From NCBI GenBank assembly GCA_965222975.1, contig CBDCVJ010000054.1, positions 1 through 64,000 on the forward strand: a stretch of DNA of 64,000 nt, given 5' to 3'. The DNA is from UBA6168 sp965222975 (GTDB taxonomy: Bacteria; Bacteroidota; Bacteroidia; Chitinophagales; Saprospiraceae). The first letter of the stretch is position 1, and each line of letters opens with the position of its first letter. Below, in pieces: positions 39,504 through 48,162 of the stretch. A program made the position numbers and the translations under genes. The notes under the pieces were generated by a model. The model was not told where the DNA came from. It saw only the letters and a program-made list of their open reading frames with translations, and did not search any database.

Positions 39504-40841
39504 ATGAAAAGAAATAAGCGAAAGACCAACAAAGGGATAGTTCTCATCAAAAAAGCCAATGACCTGATTGAATCGCGTTACAAATTCGATGTATGGGAGA
39601 CGCGGTTTTTCTTGACGGTTTTGTCCCAAATACGCAAAGAAGACGAGGAATTTCAGGAATATCGGATCTGGTATAAGGATGTCATTAAGACATTTGGCCT
39701 CAAATCAGGTGATTCTTATGCACTGCTTCGAGGAGCAGCCAAAAGCCTAATGGGAAAATCGTTTTTTGTAAGCTATGAGGAAAATGGAGTGGAACGCGAG
39801 CGCCAATACCACATTTTGCGAGAGGTGGACTATATGAAAGCAGGGCAAGAAGAAAAGGGCAGGGTAGCAGAAAACAATGAGTACATTGATGTGGTAGTAG
39901 AGAAAAAAATGAAACCCTTCTTGCTACAGCTACAAAAAAACTTTACAGCTTATGACTTGAAAAATGTAGTCAAGCTGGGAGTGTACCCCGTCCGGGTGTA
40001 TGAGTTATTGAAACAGTACCAAACTTTTGGAAAACGGACATTCAAGGTAATAGAAATGAAGCGTATGTTCGAACTGAACGAACAGTACAAACTCTTCGGG
40101 GATTTTTTCCGCTGGGTAATTACACCTTCGGTAAAACAGATCAATAAGTACACAGACCTTTTCATCACCAATATTGAAAAAATCAAAGAGGGTAGGAGAG
40201 TGGTAGCACTCCGTTTTCATTTTCACGCCAAAAGTGAAGGACTGCCCAAAGTATTGGAAGAAGAATCACTCAGCGGGCAACTGAAGTTGCCAATAGAAGA
40301 AATAGGGGAAGCACTAGATGAAACAGAAAAAGACCGCCTTTTTAACCAATATCGTCCCATAGTGGTGGAAAAATTTGGGGTGACCCCCTCGGTGTTTTTG
40401 AAATTGTTGGAAGGTAGGTCTGCTGCAGAAATTGAACAGGCGGTTAACGTGACCAACCGGGCAAAATTTAATCAAGAAATTAAGAGCAGCGTCGCAGGGT
40501 TTTTCGTCAAAGCACTAAAAGAGGGTTATACCGACCAAAAAGAAGAAGCTAGAAAAAAGGCAGCAAAAGAAAAGTTGGAGCAGGAACGGAGCGCAAAAAT
40601 AAACGAGCGAATCAAGGAAGTGACTACCGAAGACCCCGGCATTACCGACCGGGCCGTCAAAGCACTGAACCGTAATGCAGCGCTCAAGGTATTTGTGGAA
40701 CGCAGGGCAAAATCACTCGGCAGGCCGCTTCAAATAGAGGATTACCGACAGGATCGTACTTTGCGGGACTTGATGAAGGGTATGATCATCGAATTGGCGA
40801 AGGAACGTTTTGCGGACATCGAGGCAGATTTTGACAAATGA
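39504..40841 (+). CDS. Rep_3 superfamily replication initiator
   Basis: A 445-residue initiator. Residues about 15-260 hold the two winged-helix domains of Rep_3/RepB proteins: LIESRYKFDVWETRFFLTVL, YALLRGAAKSLMGKSFFVSY, YDLKNVVKLGVYPVRVYELL and FFRWVITPSVKQINKYTDLF. The C-terminal 180 residues are a charged extension (EEARKKAAKEKLEQERSAKI), longer than in the smallest Rep_3 proteins. The gene starts about 110 bp after the last iteron. It should melt and open the origin for the DnaB-like helicase and DnaG encoded at 43.6-47.4 kb. Confidence 0.92.
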   Translation: MKRNKRKTNKGIVLIKKANDLIESRYKFDVWETRFFLTVLSQIRKEDEEFQEYRIWYKDVIKTFGLKSGDSYALLRGAAKSLMGKSFFVSYEENGVERERQYHILREVDYMKAGQEEKGRVAENNEYIDVVVEKKMKPFLLQLQKNFTAYDLKNVVKLGVYPVRVYELLKQYQTFGKRTFKVIEMKRMFELNEQYKLFGDFFRWVITPSVKQINKYTDLFITNIEKIKEGRRVVALRFHFHAKSEGLPKVLEEESLSGQLKLPIEEIGEALDETEKDRLFNQYRPIVVEKFGVTPSVFLKLLEGRSAAEIEQAVNVTNRAKFNQEIKSSVAGFFVKALKEGYTDQKEEARKKAAKEKLEQERSAKINERIKEVTTEDPGITDRAVKALNRNAALKVFVERRAKSLGRPLQIEDYRQDRTLRDLMKGMIIELAKERFADIEADFDK

Positions 40842-40971
40842 GAAATGCAATGCGCCAGTATAGGAGTTAATATTTTTGCATCTTGGTACTACTTTTTACT
40901 ATTTCTGGCGTTTTAGACCCAAGTTGAAATAGCTGTGATTAGGCAAAAATTTATTAAACTAGCAACTTACG

Positions 40972-41796
40972 ATGAGCAAACATCAGACTTTGATCATAGA
41001 AGGAACTGAAATTACGTTATTTACCAGGGAGAAAGACTTCTATGTCAGTATTACCAACTTAGCGCGCCACCAAGCTGGACAGCGAGCTGGGGAACTTGTA
41101 CGGAACTGGCTACGTGCGCGTTCCACGATTGAGTTTCTTGGTGAGTGGGAGCAAGAGTTTAATCAGGATTTTAATTATACCGAATTCGATATAATAAGGA
41201 ACGCAGCTGGCTCAAACACATTCATGCTTTCTTCTAAAGAGTGGATGGAAAAAACGAAAGCTATTGGAGTAGAGGCTCGTGCAGGGCGGTATGGGGGCAC
41301 TTATGGCCACCTGTATATTGCTCTGCATTTTGCCAATTGGATGAATGTCAAATTCTACCTAAAATTCATTGATGGTTATGTGAAGATGATTTCCCGATTA
41401 AACCCAGACTTTGACGTTCAACGCATTATTGCACGCGCCAATTTTCACTTGCAAACTCGCTCTGTCCGTGAACATATCGTGCCTCTGATGGACTGGAATA
41501 CCAAGCGAGAGGCCATCTTTCAAGCCAGTGAAGCCGATATGCTTAACCTCATCATTTTTGGGATGACGGCGAAAGAATGGCGTATTACCAATGTCGACAA
41601 AAAAGGAAACCTGCGCGATCATGCCACCAAGATGGAACTGGTGGTACTGAACAACCTTCAAGCTATCAACGCCATGCTCATCGAAGACGGAATGCCAAAG
41701 GAAGAGCGCATGAACAAGCTCCTCAATGTGGCGACTACGGAAATGGAGACACTACTTGGCAGTAAACCGATAGACGATTTGAAAAAACTTGGGTAG
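40972..41796 (+). CDS. KilA-N domain protein (paralogue 3)
   Basis: A 274-residue intact protein. The KilA-N domain reads FYVSITNLARHQAGQRAGEL, TIEFLGEWEQEFNQDFNYTE, EWMEKTKAIGVEARAGRYGG and IALHFANWMNVKFYLKFIDG. The shared C-terminal module follows: NFHLQTRSVREHIVPLMDWN, MLNLIIFGMTAKEWRITNVD and GNLRDHATKMELVVLNNLQA. It lies 130 bp after the replication initiator in the same direction and is followed by a strong terminator. Its DNA target is unknown. The location next to rep suggests a role in plasmid control or in excluding competitors. Confidence 0.87.
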   Translation: MSKHQTLIIEGTEITLFTREKDFYVSITNLARHQAGQRAGELVRNWLRARSTIEFLGEWEQEFNQDFNYTEFDIIRNAAGSNTFMLSSKEWMEKTKAIGVEARAGRYGGTYGHLYIALHFANWMNVKFYLKFIDGYVKMISRLNPDFDVQRIIARANFHLQTRSVREHIVPLMDWNTKREAIFQASEADMLNLIIFGMTAKEWRITNVDKKGNLRDHATKMELVVLNNLQAINAMLIEDGMPKEERMNKLLNVATTEMETLLGSKPIDDLKKLG

Positions 41797-41835
41797 AGGT
41801 TGACCCTTTTTAGTCAACTATTTAACAATCAGTGG

Positions 41836-41884
41836 TTAAGGGTTTGGTTTGAGACCTCGTTTTATTTTCAAACCAAACCCTTAA
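41836..41884. terminator. Bidirectional hairpin between convergent genes
   Basis: TTAAGGGTTTGGTTTGA (41836-41852) is a perfect 17-bp inverted repeat with TCAAACCAAACCCTTAA (41868-41884). It separates the KilA-N gene from the convergent lipoprotein gene, whose stop is at 41887. Confidence 0.8.
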
Positions 41885-41886
41885 AA

Positions 41887-42750
41887 TCACTCAACAGCCA
41901 AAGAAAACCAAAACCCGTCCTCATCCTCAAAAGCGCAGAGCAAGAAATCTCCGTCCAGCAACAAGTCCAGTTCGTGGCCACCGAAATCAAGTTCGGCATT
42001 CAGGATTTCTGCTTCGCATGAATAGGGTGCGGTAGGGGAGGGTAGCCCTTCAAAAGTCCAAAGCCCGATAGGGTGGGTGCAAAAGGCCCATTTTTCAGAG
42101 CGAAAAGTCACTCTGTCCTGTTCAAGGTTCATGGCGACTTCCAAATCATTGCCTGTGCAGTGGAATGGCTGTTGTCCGGGCAGGTACACCTGACAATCCT
42201 CCATCTCAAAATACCCAGTCAGCAGGTTTTCACAATGGCAATCCAAGGCAGGTTGTTGGTCGTTCCCGCACTTGAGTTCAAGTGCCACAAGGATCTGTTC
42301 GTAGGTATAGAGGAAGTCATGGGCTTGAAGGGTGTCCCAAAGCAATAGGCGCAGGGTATCCGGTTTGCCAAAAATGAAGCTCTGCTGAAACCCGGTGTAT
42401 TCGTCCATACAGGCAAAAGGGCTGGCCCAATCGGTTTCGTCCGACCAGAAATCTATGACCCAAGGGATGCGGTTTCGGTTGAGCTGGACGGAAATATAGC
42501 CATCTCCCATTGGCTCTTTTCCGAGGGAGAAAGGACAGGATTGAATAAAATTTGCAAACGGCGGCGGCTCGAAGTCCACCAGGACATAATTCGTAGCACC
42601 GTTGCAGTCGAAGGTAATGTCCGGGCAACCGGAAGGCGTACCGCATTGGACAGTTGGTTCAGGGTCTTTTTCCTTATGGCAGGAGAATAGGAAAATGGAG
42701 ATGATCAGGGTGAATGATAGATTTTTACTGACGTGAATCTTTGATTTCAT
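41887..42750 (-). CDS. Secreted lipoprotein of unknown function
   Basis: A 287-residue protein with a lipoprotein signal (LIISIFLFSCHKEKDPEP, lipobox cysteine near residue 24). The mature part has many cysteines (CGTPSGCPDITFDCNGATNY, CHCENLLTGYFEMEDCQVYL) and aromatic beta-rich sequence. It is probably anchored in the outer or inner membrane. No family is recognised. The start MKSKIHVSKNLS is encoded by a short dispersed repeat shared with the next gene upstream. GTGCC and the ATTTGTGC promoter-like motif abut the ATG, so the transcript may be leaderless. Confidence 0.75.
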   Translation of the reverse strand: MKSKIHVSKNLSFTLIISIFLFSCHKEKDPEPTVQCGTPSGCPDITFDCNGATNYVLVDFEPPPFANFIQSCPFSLGKEPMGDGYISVQLNRNRIPWVIDFWSDETDWASPFACMDEYTGFQQSFIFGKPDTLRLLLWDTLQAHDFLYTYEQILVALELKCGNDQQPALDCHCENLLTGYFEMEDCQVYLPGQQPFHCTGNDLEVAMNLEQDRVTFRSEKWAFCTHPIGLWTFEGLPSPTAPYSCEAEILNAELDFGGHELDLLLDGDFLLCAFEDEDGFWFSLAVE

Positions 42751-42829
42751 GGCACAAATAGTTTAAATGGTTGGTAGTTGAATGGTTATATGGTTGGGCA
42801 GTTCCGCCTTTGACGGATGACAAAATAAG

Positions 42830-43306
42830 CTACTCATGGATGACGCAAGCGCCATACATCTTGACACGGACGGCGGGTTTGCGGGCGTCTATTTCGGCGA
42901 AGGCGGGTTTGGCTTTATGGAAAAACCGCACGAAATAGAAACCGGGCTGGGGTAGGGGGCAGGTGATGGAAAAGCCCCGGCAGTAGCCCTGCTGGATGAA
43001 ATAAACTGGCTTGCCTATATCTTCAGCATAATAGATGCGGAAAGGGATGACCTCTTTCAAATTGTAAAATTTCGAGATGAACTGCGTCCGGAAAAAGGAC
43101 GGGTACTTTTCGACCGTGAAGGTGCTGTCCCCATGGGTGGAACAGCGGGCATTGACGAAGCAGCGGATGACGTGTTCGTCAATGGGTTGGAGCTTGGATA
43201 GGTCGAGTTGGCCGAAAGCGGCAGTTTTCAGTATCAGGAGAAAAAGGGTGAGTTTGATTTTACTGTCGTGAATCTTTGATTTACTAACGTGAAACTTCGT
43301 TTTCAT
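42830..43306 (-). CDS. Small secreted protein of unknown function
   Basis: A 158-residue protein from ATG 43306. A repeat-derived N-terminus (KFHVSKSKIHDSKIK) is followed by a hydrophobic signal segment LTLFLLILKTAAFGQ. The mature part (IDEHVIRCFVNARCSTHGDS, GKPVYFIQQGYCRGFSITCP) contains five cysteines. No family is recognised. It shares the ACTATT(T/C)GTGCC motif directly before ATG with the downstream lipoprotein gene, so the two are probably co-regulated. Confidence 0.68.
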   Translation of the reverse strand: MKTKFHVSKSKIHDSKIKLTLFLLILKTAAFGQLDLSKLQPIDEHVIRCFVNARCSTHGDSTFTVEKYPSFFRTQFISKFYNLKEVIPFRIYYAEDIGKPVYFIQQGYCRGFSITCPLPQPGFYFVRFFHKAKPAFAEIDARKPAVRVKMYGACVIHE

Positions 43307-43460
43307 GGCACGAATAGTTTTTGAATGATGAGATGATTGATGAGCGGTGATGGGCACCGGGGGCTTGGACGGGCTTCTGAGGGGTGATAAAATGGGGGCG
43401 GGGACCTACAGGAAGGAAAGCAGCTATTGATGGCCTGGTGGGGTGGGGCAGGGCAAGGGA

Positions 43461-43588
43461 TGTTGCACGTGGTGCGGGCTGCACCATTGCACCAAAAAAG
43501 GAGAGAAAGGTACAAACGGTTGAAAACCATGGTTTTATAGCACAAATAGTCCTTTTGCTGGTTTGGTGCATTGCACCAACGTGCAACA
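43461..43588. repeat. Palindromic TGCACC/GGTGCA cluster
   Basis: TGTTGCACGTGGTGC at 43461-43475 and GCACCATTGCACCA just after are mirrored by TGGTGCATTGCACCA (43564-43578, near-perfect palindrome) and CGTGCAACA (43580-43588). The same TGCACC core fills the 111-bp tandem repeat at 35.7-36.0 kb. It lies downstream of the helicase gene and is probably bound by a replicon-encoded protein. Confidence 0.7.
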
Positions 43589-43597
43589 AAAATTTGG

Positions 43598-45199
43598 TCA
43601 AAGGGGTTTGTCCCGGTCGTCAGGGGCTATATCGAGGTCTTTCTCGCGGCGGTAGGCAGCGAGCTTCCGGCTGATGGTGGTGTGCGCCCAATCAATGTCG
43701 TACAACTGTTTTAGTTGGTTGGCGATCTCACGGAACGAAGTACCGTTTTTGGTACGCTCGTCATAGGCGTAGCGGATGGCCTCCGATTCGATTTCCGAGT
43801 GGTTTTTTGCAACGAGGTGGGCCTGCTCGTGCGAGAACCCGTAGAAGTCGTACTGAAGGGAACCGTCGTTCCTGCTGATGGCACAGTCAATGACATGTGT
43901 TTCGTCGTAGGGCTGGTAGCCATCACTGCGGTTGCGGCACTTGGTCTGCTTGATGTACCGCTTGTCGGGGTCCTGCTTGGAAAAACTGATGGCAATGACG
44001 CTCTTGGCAAAGTTGTCGAGGTTTTTCGCCCCGGCAAGGTGGCGCGATTGTACGGGCTGGCTCAGGTCCCGCTTGGGCGTATGGGCAATGACCAGGATGG
44101 TCAAGGGCGGATGACGCCGTTGCAGGGCGCAGAGCTTTTTCATCAGCTTAGTGGCGACGGTCGGGTCCTGGCTTTCTGAAGAAATATAGGTGATGTTGTC
44201 GATGATGATAAGACCCGGCTTGTGCATCTCCACGTCCCGCAGGATTTCGTTCATCACCATTTCGTCAGTGTTTTCGAGGTCAAGGAAGTCCGGGTTGAGG
44301 TCGGAGCGGTGATAGTTTCCGTTGAAACGGGGCTTGCCCCCTGTTGGCTTGTAACGGGCGTACAGCTCGTTGTCCTGCATTTCAAAGTCATAGTAAACCG
44401 TGAATTTGGGTCCTGCCTCATTGACAAACTCCGCTTCATCCGGGAACAACGGGACACCCCGGCTGGCGGCATCGCCGATCTGGAAGGCGAGGATGGTCTT
44501 GCCCGTCCCGGCGTCGCCAAAGAGGATGCAGACTTCGTTTTCTTTGATGAGGTTGCCACAGATGCGGCGGCTTGGCGGCTCGTTCTTGCCGGCCTCCAAT
44601 ACATCGTTCATGGTTCGGAGGCGCAGCACTTTGGCTGGGCTGGTGACCCGTGTGTGCTTAGCGATGTCCTCGTAAAGGTGGAAGATATTGTGGTGGGGGT
44701 TTTGTGCCTGCTGGATAAACCGCAGGCCCTGTCGGACAGCTTCCCGCCTCATGTGCAGCTCGTACAGGATACGGCAATGGTTTTCGAGGTTTTCGTCGGA
44801 CAGCACGGAATTGGTACATTCTATAAGGTAGTGCCGTGGCACAGCGCCGCCGGGTACCATCTCGATGACGTTGCCCTCTTTTTTGGCGGTGGCATCGCCG
44901 AGCAGCCCCATGCTTTTGAGTTCGTGCGTGACGGTTAGCAGGTCGATCTTATCGATGCGCTTGGAGACGGCGTCCATGGCGGCATAGAGGCTTTGGTGCC
45001 TTTCATCAAAAAAGGCGGATTTGGGCAGGTAACGTTTGACCTTCTGGAAAGCGCCGCTGGTGAGCAGCGCAGCACCGATGACGGCCTGTTCGGCAGGTAG
45101 GTCGTGCTGGAGCGTGATGCCAAACTTTGCAAGCTGCTCTTGGGAGGGTTGGTGGCCATCCTGCCCGGGGCGGAGCGTGTAGCGGTTTTTGTTCTTCAT
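43598..45199 (-). CDS. DnaB-like replicative helicase
   Basis: A 533-residue protein. Residues about 30-160 match the DnaB N-terminal domain (HDLPAEQAVIGAALLTSGAF, FFDERHQSLYAAMDAVSKRI). Residues about 215-420 form a RecA/AAA_25-type motor: Walker A CILFGDAGTGKTILAFQIG, VYYDFEMQDNELYARY, Walker B GLIIIDNITYISSESQD and ILVIAHTPKRDLS. A C-terminal HTH-like tail (SFREIANQLKQLYDIDWAHT) may bind DNA. It would be loaded by the Rep protein and partnered with the DnaG gene upstream in the same direction. Plasmid-borne helicase and primase indicate a large replicon with its own fork proteins. Confidence 0.85.
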   Translation of the reverse strand: MKNKNRYTLRPGQDGHQPSQEQLAKFGITLQHDLPAEQAVIGAALLTSGAFQKVKRYLPKSAFFDERHQSLYAAMDAVSKRIDKIDLLTVTHELKSMGLLGDATAKKEGNVIEMVPGGAVPRHYLIECTNSVLSDENLENHCRILYELHMRREAVRQGLRFIQQAQNPHHNIFHLYEDIAKHTRVTSPAKVLRLRTMNDVLEAGKNEPPSRRICGNLIKENEVCILFGDAGTGKTILAFQIGDAASRGVPLFPDEAEFVNEAGPKFTVYYDFEMQDNELYARYKPTGGKPRFNGNYHRSDLNPDFLDLENTDEMVMNEILRDVEMHKPGLIIIDNITYISSESQDPTVATKLMKKLCALQRRHPPLTILVIAHTPKRDLSQPVQSRHLAGAKNLDNFAKSVIAISFSKQDPDKRYIKQTKCRNRSDGYQPYDETHVIDCAISRNDGSLQYDFYGFSHEQAHLVAKNHSEIESEAIRYAYDERTKNGTSFREIANQLKQLYDIDWAHTTISRKLAAYRREKDLDIAPDDRDKPL

Positions 45200-45503
45200 A
45201 CCAATTCAGAGGTTTAGATTAAGCGATAGTGCCTGTCCAGCGCCGGACAGGGCATAGTAACCTGGCTTCATTTCGTTCAGGAATGGGCTGTTGCGTACAG
45301 CAAAGAAAAGAGCAGCTATGGTAAATAGTGGTATGGAAATGTGTCCTAAGGTGTGGAGTCGCTAACTGATTAGGCGCAAGTTAAATGCTAACATCCTGAT
45401 TTGCAAGAAGTTTTGTTATTTTGTGGTGCTAACTGTGCTATAAGCGTACAGATCGGGACGGGTAAGGTGGCCAAGGCTGCCTCCCCGTTCTTCTTCAAAT
45501 CCC
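45200..45503. other. Gap between primase and helicase genes
   Basis: About 300 bp without a gene. A hairpin TGCCTGTCC...GGACAGGGCA (45230-45254) lies about 30 bp upstream of the helicase start and may control its translation or end the primase transcript. Nothing else is recognised. Confidence 0.5.
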
Positions 45504-47375
45504 CTAAAATTTCACAAGCCCGAGGTCTTTTGCCAGTTCCTTCCGCATCGCGTTGAGTTTTTCCTGAACCTTGAGCAGCCGTGCCATGGCCTGTTCGTCC
45601 CCGGGCGGGGCGTCCTTTATGCGTTGAAGGTTTTGTTCGCAGAGCAGGTTGACCGTATTGAGCTTGAGGTGGGAAATGGTCTTTTCGATATCGTCCATGT
45701 AACCCTTTTTGGTTTGGTTGTTTGCAGGGAAATAGTTGGCCTGTTCCCAATGCGGGTCAGGTCTGGCGGTGTTTACCTGCACCAAGCCTGCCGTAAAACT
45801 GCTCATGTCAAGGTCTTCATGGGCGGTGAAATATTGGGCTGTTACGGGCTTTTTTTCCAATACCAAATTGGTGCTTTCCCGGCAGATGCGTTGACAGAGC
45901 GGGTCTGCAAAATGTTCCAGTATGTCCCCGATGTTGCCGAGGATGTGTTCCGCTACCGTGAAGTTTTCTGTTGGGTCGAGCATTTCGACACCGTGTTCGA
46001 GCAGGAGGTAGGTGAGGTGGCGCTCAAGGCCCTCAATTCTCAATGGGGGGTGTTCTGCGGAGATAGTTACCTTCGGAACGGCAGGTGGCAGTTTCCTCTC
46101 CAGGGCCATCACAGCTTTGTTGGTTTCTTGCATCAAAACGCCTTTGGCCAGATCCACAAGCGCAGCACATTCCCTGACAAAAAATGACCGCTTGATAGGG
46201 TCGGGTATCCGGGCAATGCTTTCTACCATGCCATGTACGATAGCTGCTTTTTTAACGGGGTCGTTGTTGGCCTCTTTGAGTAAAAGGCTTGTTTTGAACT
46301 GGATGAAACCTTTTGCCTGGCTATGGATGAACTCCCTAAAAACGGCAATACCGACCTTTCTCAAAAAGCTGTCCGGGTCATCGGGGTGGGGTAGGGGCAC
46401 AATCTTCACGTTCATGTCCTGCTCCAGCGCCAAATCCAATCCCCTTGATGCCGCCTTGATACCTGCCGGGTCGCCGTCGTAAAGGAGGGTGATGTTTTTG
46501 GAAAAGCGGCGGATGAGCAGGAGTTGTTCCACCGTGAGCGCCGTGCCTGCGGAAGCGGCTACGTTTTCGATACCCGCTTGGTGCAGGGAAATCAGATCGG
46601 TATAGCCTTCCACGAGGATGCATTCATCCTGTAGGCGGATGGCTTTTCGGGCGAGGTGGATGCCGTAGAGGGTTTTGCTTTTTTGGTATAGGTCGGACTC
46701 TGGTGAGTTGAGGTACTTAGGAACGTTTGCCTCCGGTTGCAAAATACGCCCGGCGAAGGCAATGACCTTGCCACCAAGGTTGTGGATGGGGAAGATGGCG
46801 CGGTTACGGAAGAAGTCCTTGCCGGATTGGGTGGCCAGCCCCAGCTTTTTGAGGTATCCGGTTTTAAAACCTGCTTGTGCAGCAGCTTTGGTGAGTGCGT
46901 CCCAACTCTCCGGGGCGAAACCGAGGCCGAATTTTTGGGTGGTGGCTTCTGTGAAGCCCCGGCTTTTGAAGTAGTCCAGCCCTCTGCCAGGGAGGTTGCT
47001 TTGGAAGAATTTTTTGGCAAAACCATTGACTATGAACAGGCTTTCTTCTTCTTGTTGGATTGCCAATTGTTCCAGTGTAGGTTCTACCTCTTGGATTTCG
47101 ATGTGGTACTTTTTGGCGAGCCAGCACAGTGCCTCTGGGAAACTGAAGCCTTCATGCTCCATGAGGAACCTGGCAGCGTTGCCACCCTTCCCGCAGCCGA
47201 AGCATTTGAAGATGTTCCGGGTGGGCGAGACGTTGAAGGATGGGGTCTTTTCGTGGTGGAAGGGGCAAAGGGCAACAAGGTTTGAGCCGTTGCGGTGTAA
47301 TGAGAGGAAGTCTTGGACTACTTCTTCGATATGGGAAGTTTCGAGGATGAGGCGGGTAGTGGTAGCCAGAATCAT
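45504..47375 (-). CDS. dnaG: DnaG-type primase
   Basis: A 623-residue bacterial-type primase of normal length. The N-terminal CHC2 zinc domain has CPFHHEKTPSFNVSPTRN and FKCFGCGKGGNAARFLMEHE (residues about 37-80). The catalytic core follows (FFQSNLPGRGLDYFKSRGFT, FRNRAIFPIHNLGGKVIAFA). The TOPRIM domain shows ECILVEGYTDLISLHQAG and NITLLYDGDPAGIKAASRGL. The C-terminal 170 residues would contact the helicase. The presence on this replicon, beside a DnaB-like helicase, suggests self-sufficient priming. It is full-length and apparently intact. Confidence 0.92.
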   Translation of the reverse strand: MILATTTRLILETSHIEEVVQDFLSLHRNGSNLVALCPFHHEKTPSFNVSPTRNIFKCFGCGKGGNAARFLMEHEGFSFPEALCWLAKKYHIEIQEVEPTLEQLAIQQEEESLFIVNGFAKKFFQSNLPGRGLDYFKSRGFTEATTQKFGLGFAPESWDALTKAAAQAGFKTGYLKKLGLATQSGKDFFRNRAIFPIHNLGGKVIAFAGRILQPEANVPKYLNSPESDLYQKSKTLYGIHLARKAIRLQDECILVEGYTDLISLHQAGIENVAASAGTALTVEQLLLIRRFSKNITLLYDGDPAGIKAASRGLDLALEQDMNVKIVPLPHPDDPDSFLRKVGIAVFREFIHSQAKGFIQFKTSLLLKEANNDPVKKAAIVHGMVESIARIPDPIKRSFFVRECAALVDLAKGVLMQETNKAVMALERKLPPAVPKVTISAEHPPLRIEGLERHLTYLLLEHGVEMLDPTENFTVAEHILGNIGDILEHFADPLCQRICRESTNLVLEKKPVTAQYFTAHEDLDMSSFTAGLVQVNTARPDPHWEQANYFPANNQTKKGYMDDIEKTISHLKLNTVNLLCEQNLQRIKDAPPGDEQAMARLLKVQEKLNAMRKELAKDLGLVKF

Positions 47376-48138
47376 GAGCCTATATTGTTATTTTTTAATA
47401 TGATAGGGAAGTTAAATTGGAAACTTTCGATATTGTTCAAGAAAACGAAAAATGGCGTTGCACGGTATAATTGAAAGGAAGGTTTTGTGAGGCGAGCCTT
47501 GGAATCCATGTGGAGACTAGGCTTCACGAAAAGGAAGCAACTATTTAGTATTTACTCAGTTAAAGATTTCTTTATAATATAATCATGTATTTTTTTTTAA
47601 ACAGTAATTCCACTTAAACGGCAGACGTTACTTTATATTTTTAAGGGAGGGGAGCTTTTTATGATTGTTTTTTTGGTAAGAAAAAGCTGAATGAGTAAAT
47701 AAAACTTTACCCTCCAAGTATTTTTAAATTGGTAGGGCAGAACAACAGCAATAGGCTTGTCCAGAACCCCACCTTCTGAATGAGATATGAGGTCAATATG
47801 TTATAATATTTTCCCTTAAAAGCGTAATGCGCCTGTCCTTATGCCTGATGAAATCTGTACCATCATTTTCAGCCTAATCTCGAGCAATATTATGAACGGT
47901 ACAGAAACAGTTAGAACCATTGATAGGGTAGGGCTTATGCCCCCTCAATGGATGAAGTCAAAAGCTGTACTTCCCTCTTGACCAATCTTAAATGGAAAAG
48001 ATGTGTCAAAAGACACTTCACTTTGAAACGGTTATTTGGCTTAGGTTGACCTTCAAATACTTGCCAAGAATCACCGGCATCTCAATATTTTGTAATTTAA
48101 ACCCACAATTGTATAAGGCATCGAACACAAAAAACACG
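47376..48138. other. Gene-free boundary between backbone and metal-resistance region
   Basis: No credible gene, RNA or transposon end is seen in about 760 bp. It is AT-rich with long T runs (47587-47596). This is the junction between leftward replication genes and the rightward copper/silver region. Confidence 0.55.
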
Positions 48139-48146
48139 TAAATTTG
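48139..48146 (+). promoter_or_regulatory. Bacteroidota-type -7 promoter box of the Cu/Ag region
   Basis: TAAATTTG is a perfect TAnnTTTG match, 17 nt before the TTG start of the first gene. It is the best candidate promoter for the whole rightward efflux operon. A clear -33 element was not defined. Confidence 0.65.
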
Positions 48147-48162
48147 CGTTTCAATTATTGCT

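Noticed and set aside
43303..43545. Leftward ORF beginning MVFNRLYLSLLFWCNGAART
   Set aside because: It runs through the TGCACC palindrome cluster and GC-rich spacer, has biased proline/cysteine content and no conserved pattern. The promoter-like motif before it more likely serves the secreted protein at 43306.
11437..47935. Recurrent CCCTACCCT/AGGGTAGGG short motif as a functional signal
   Set aside because: It occurs in many places, including inside genes, and without a genome background count it cannot be told from composition bias.
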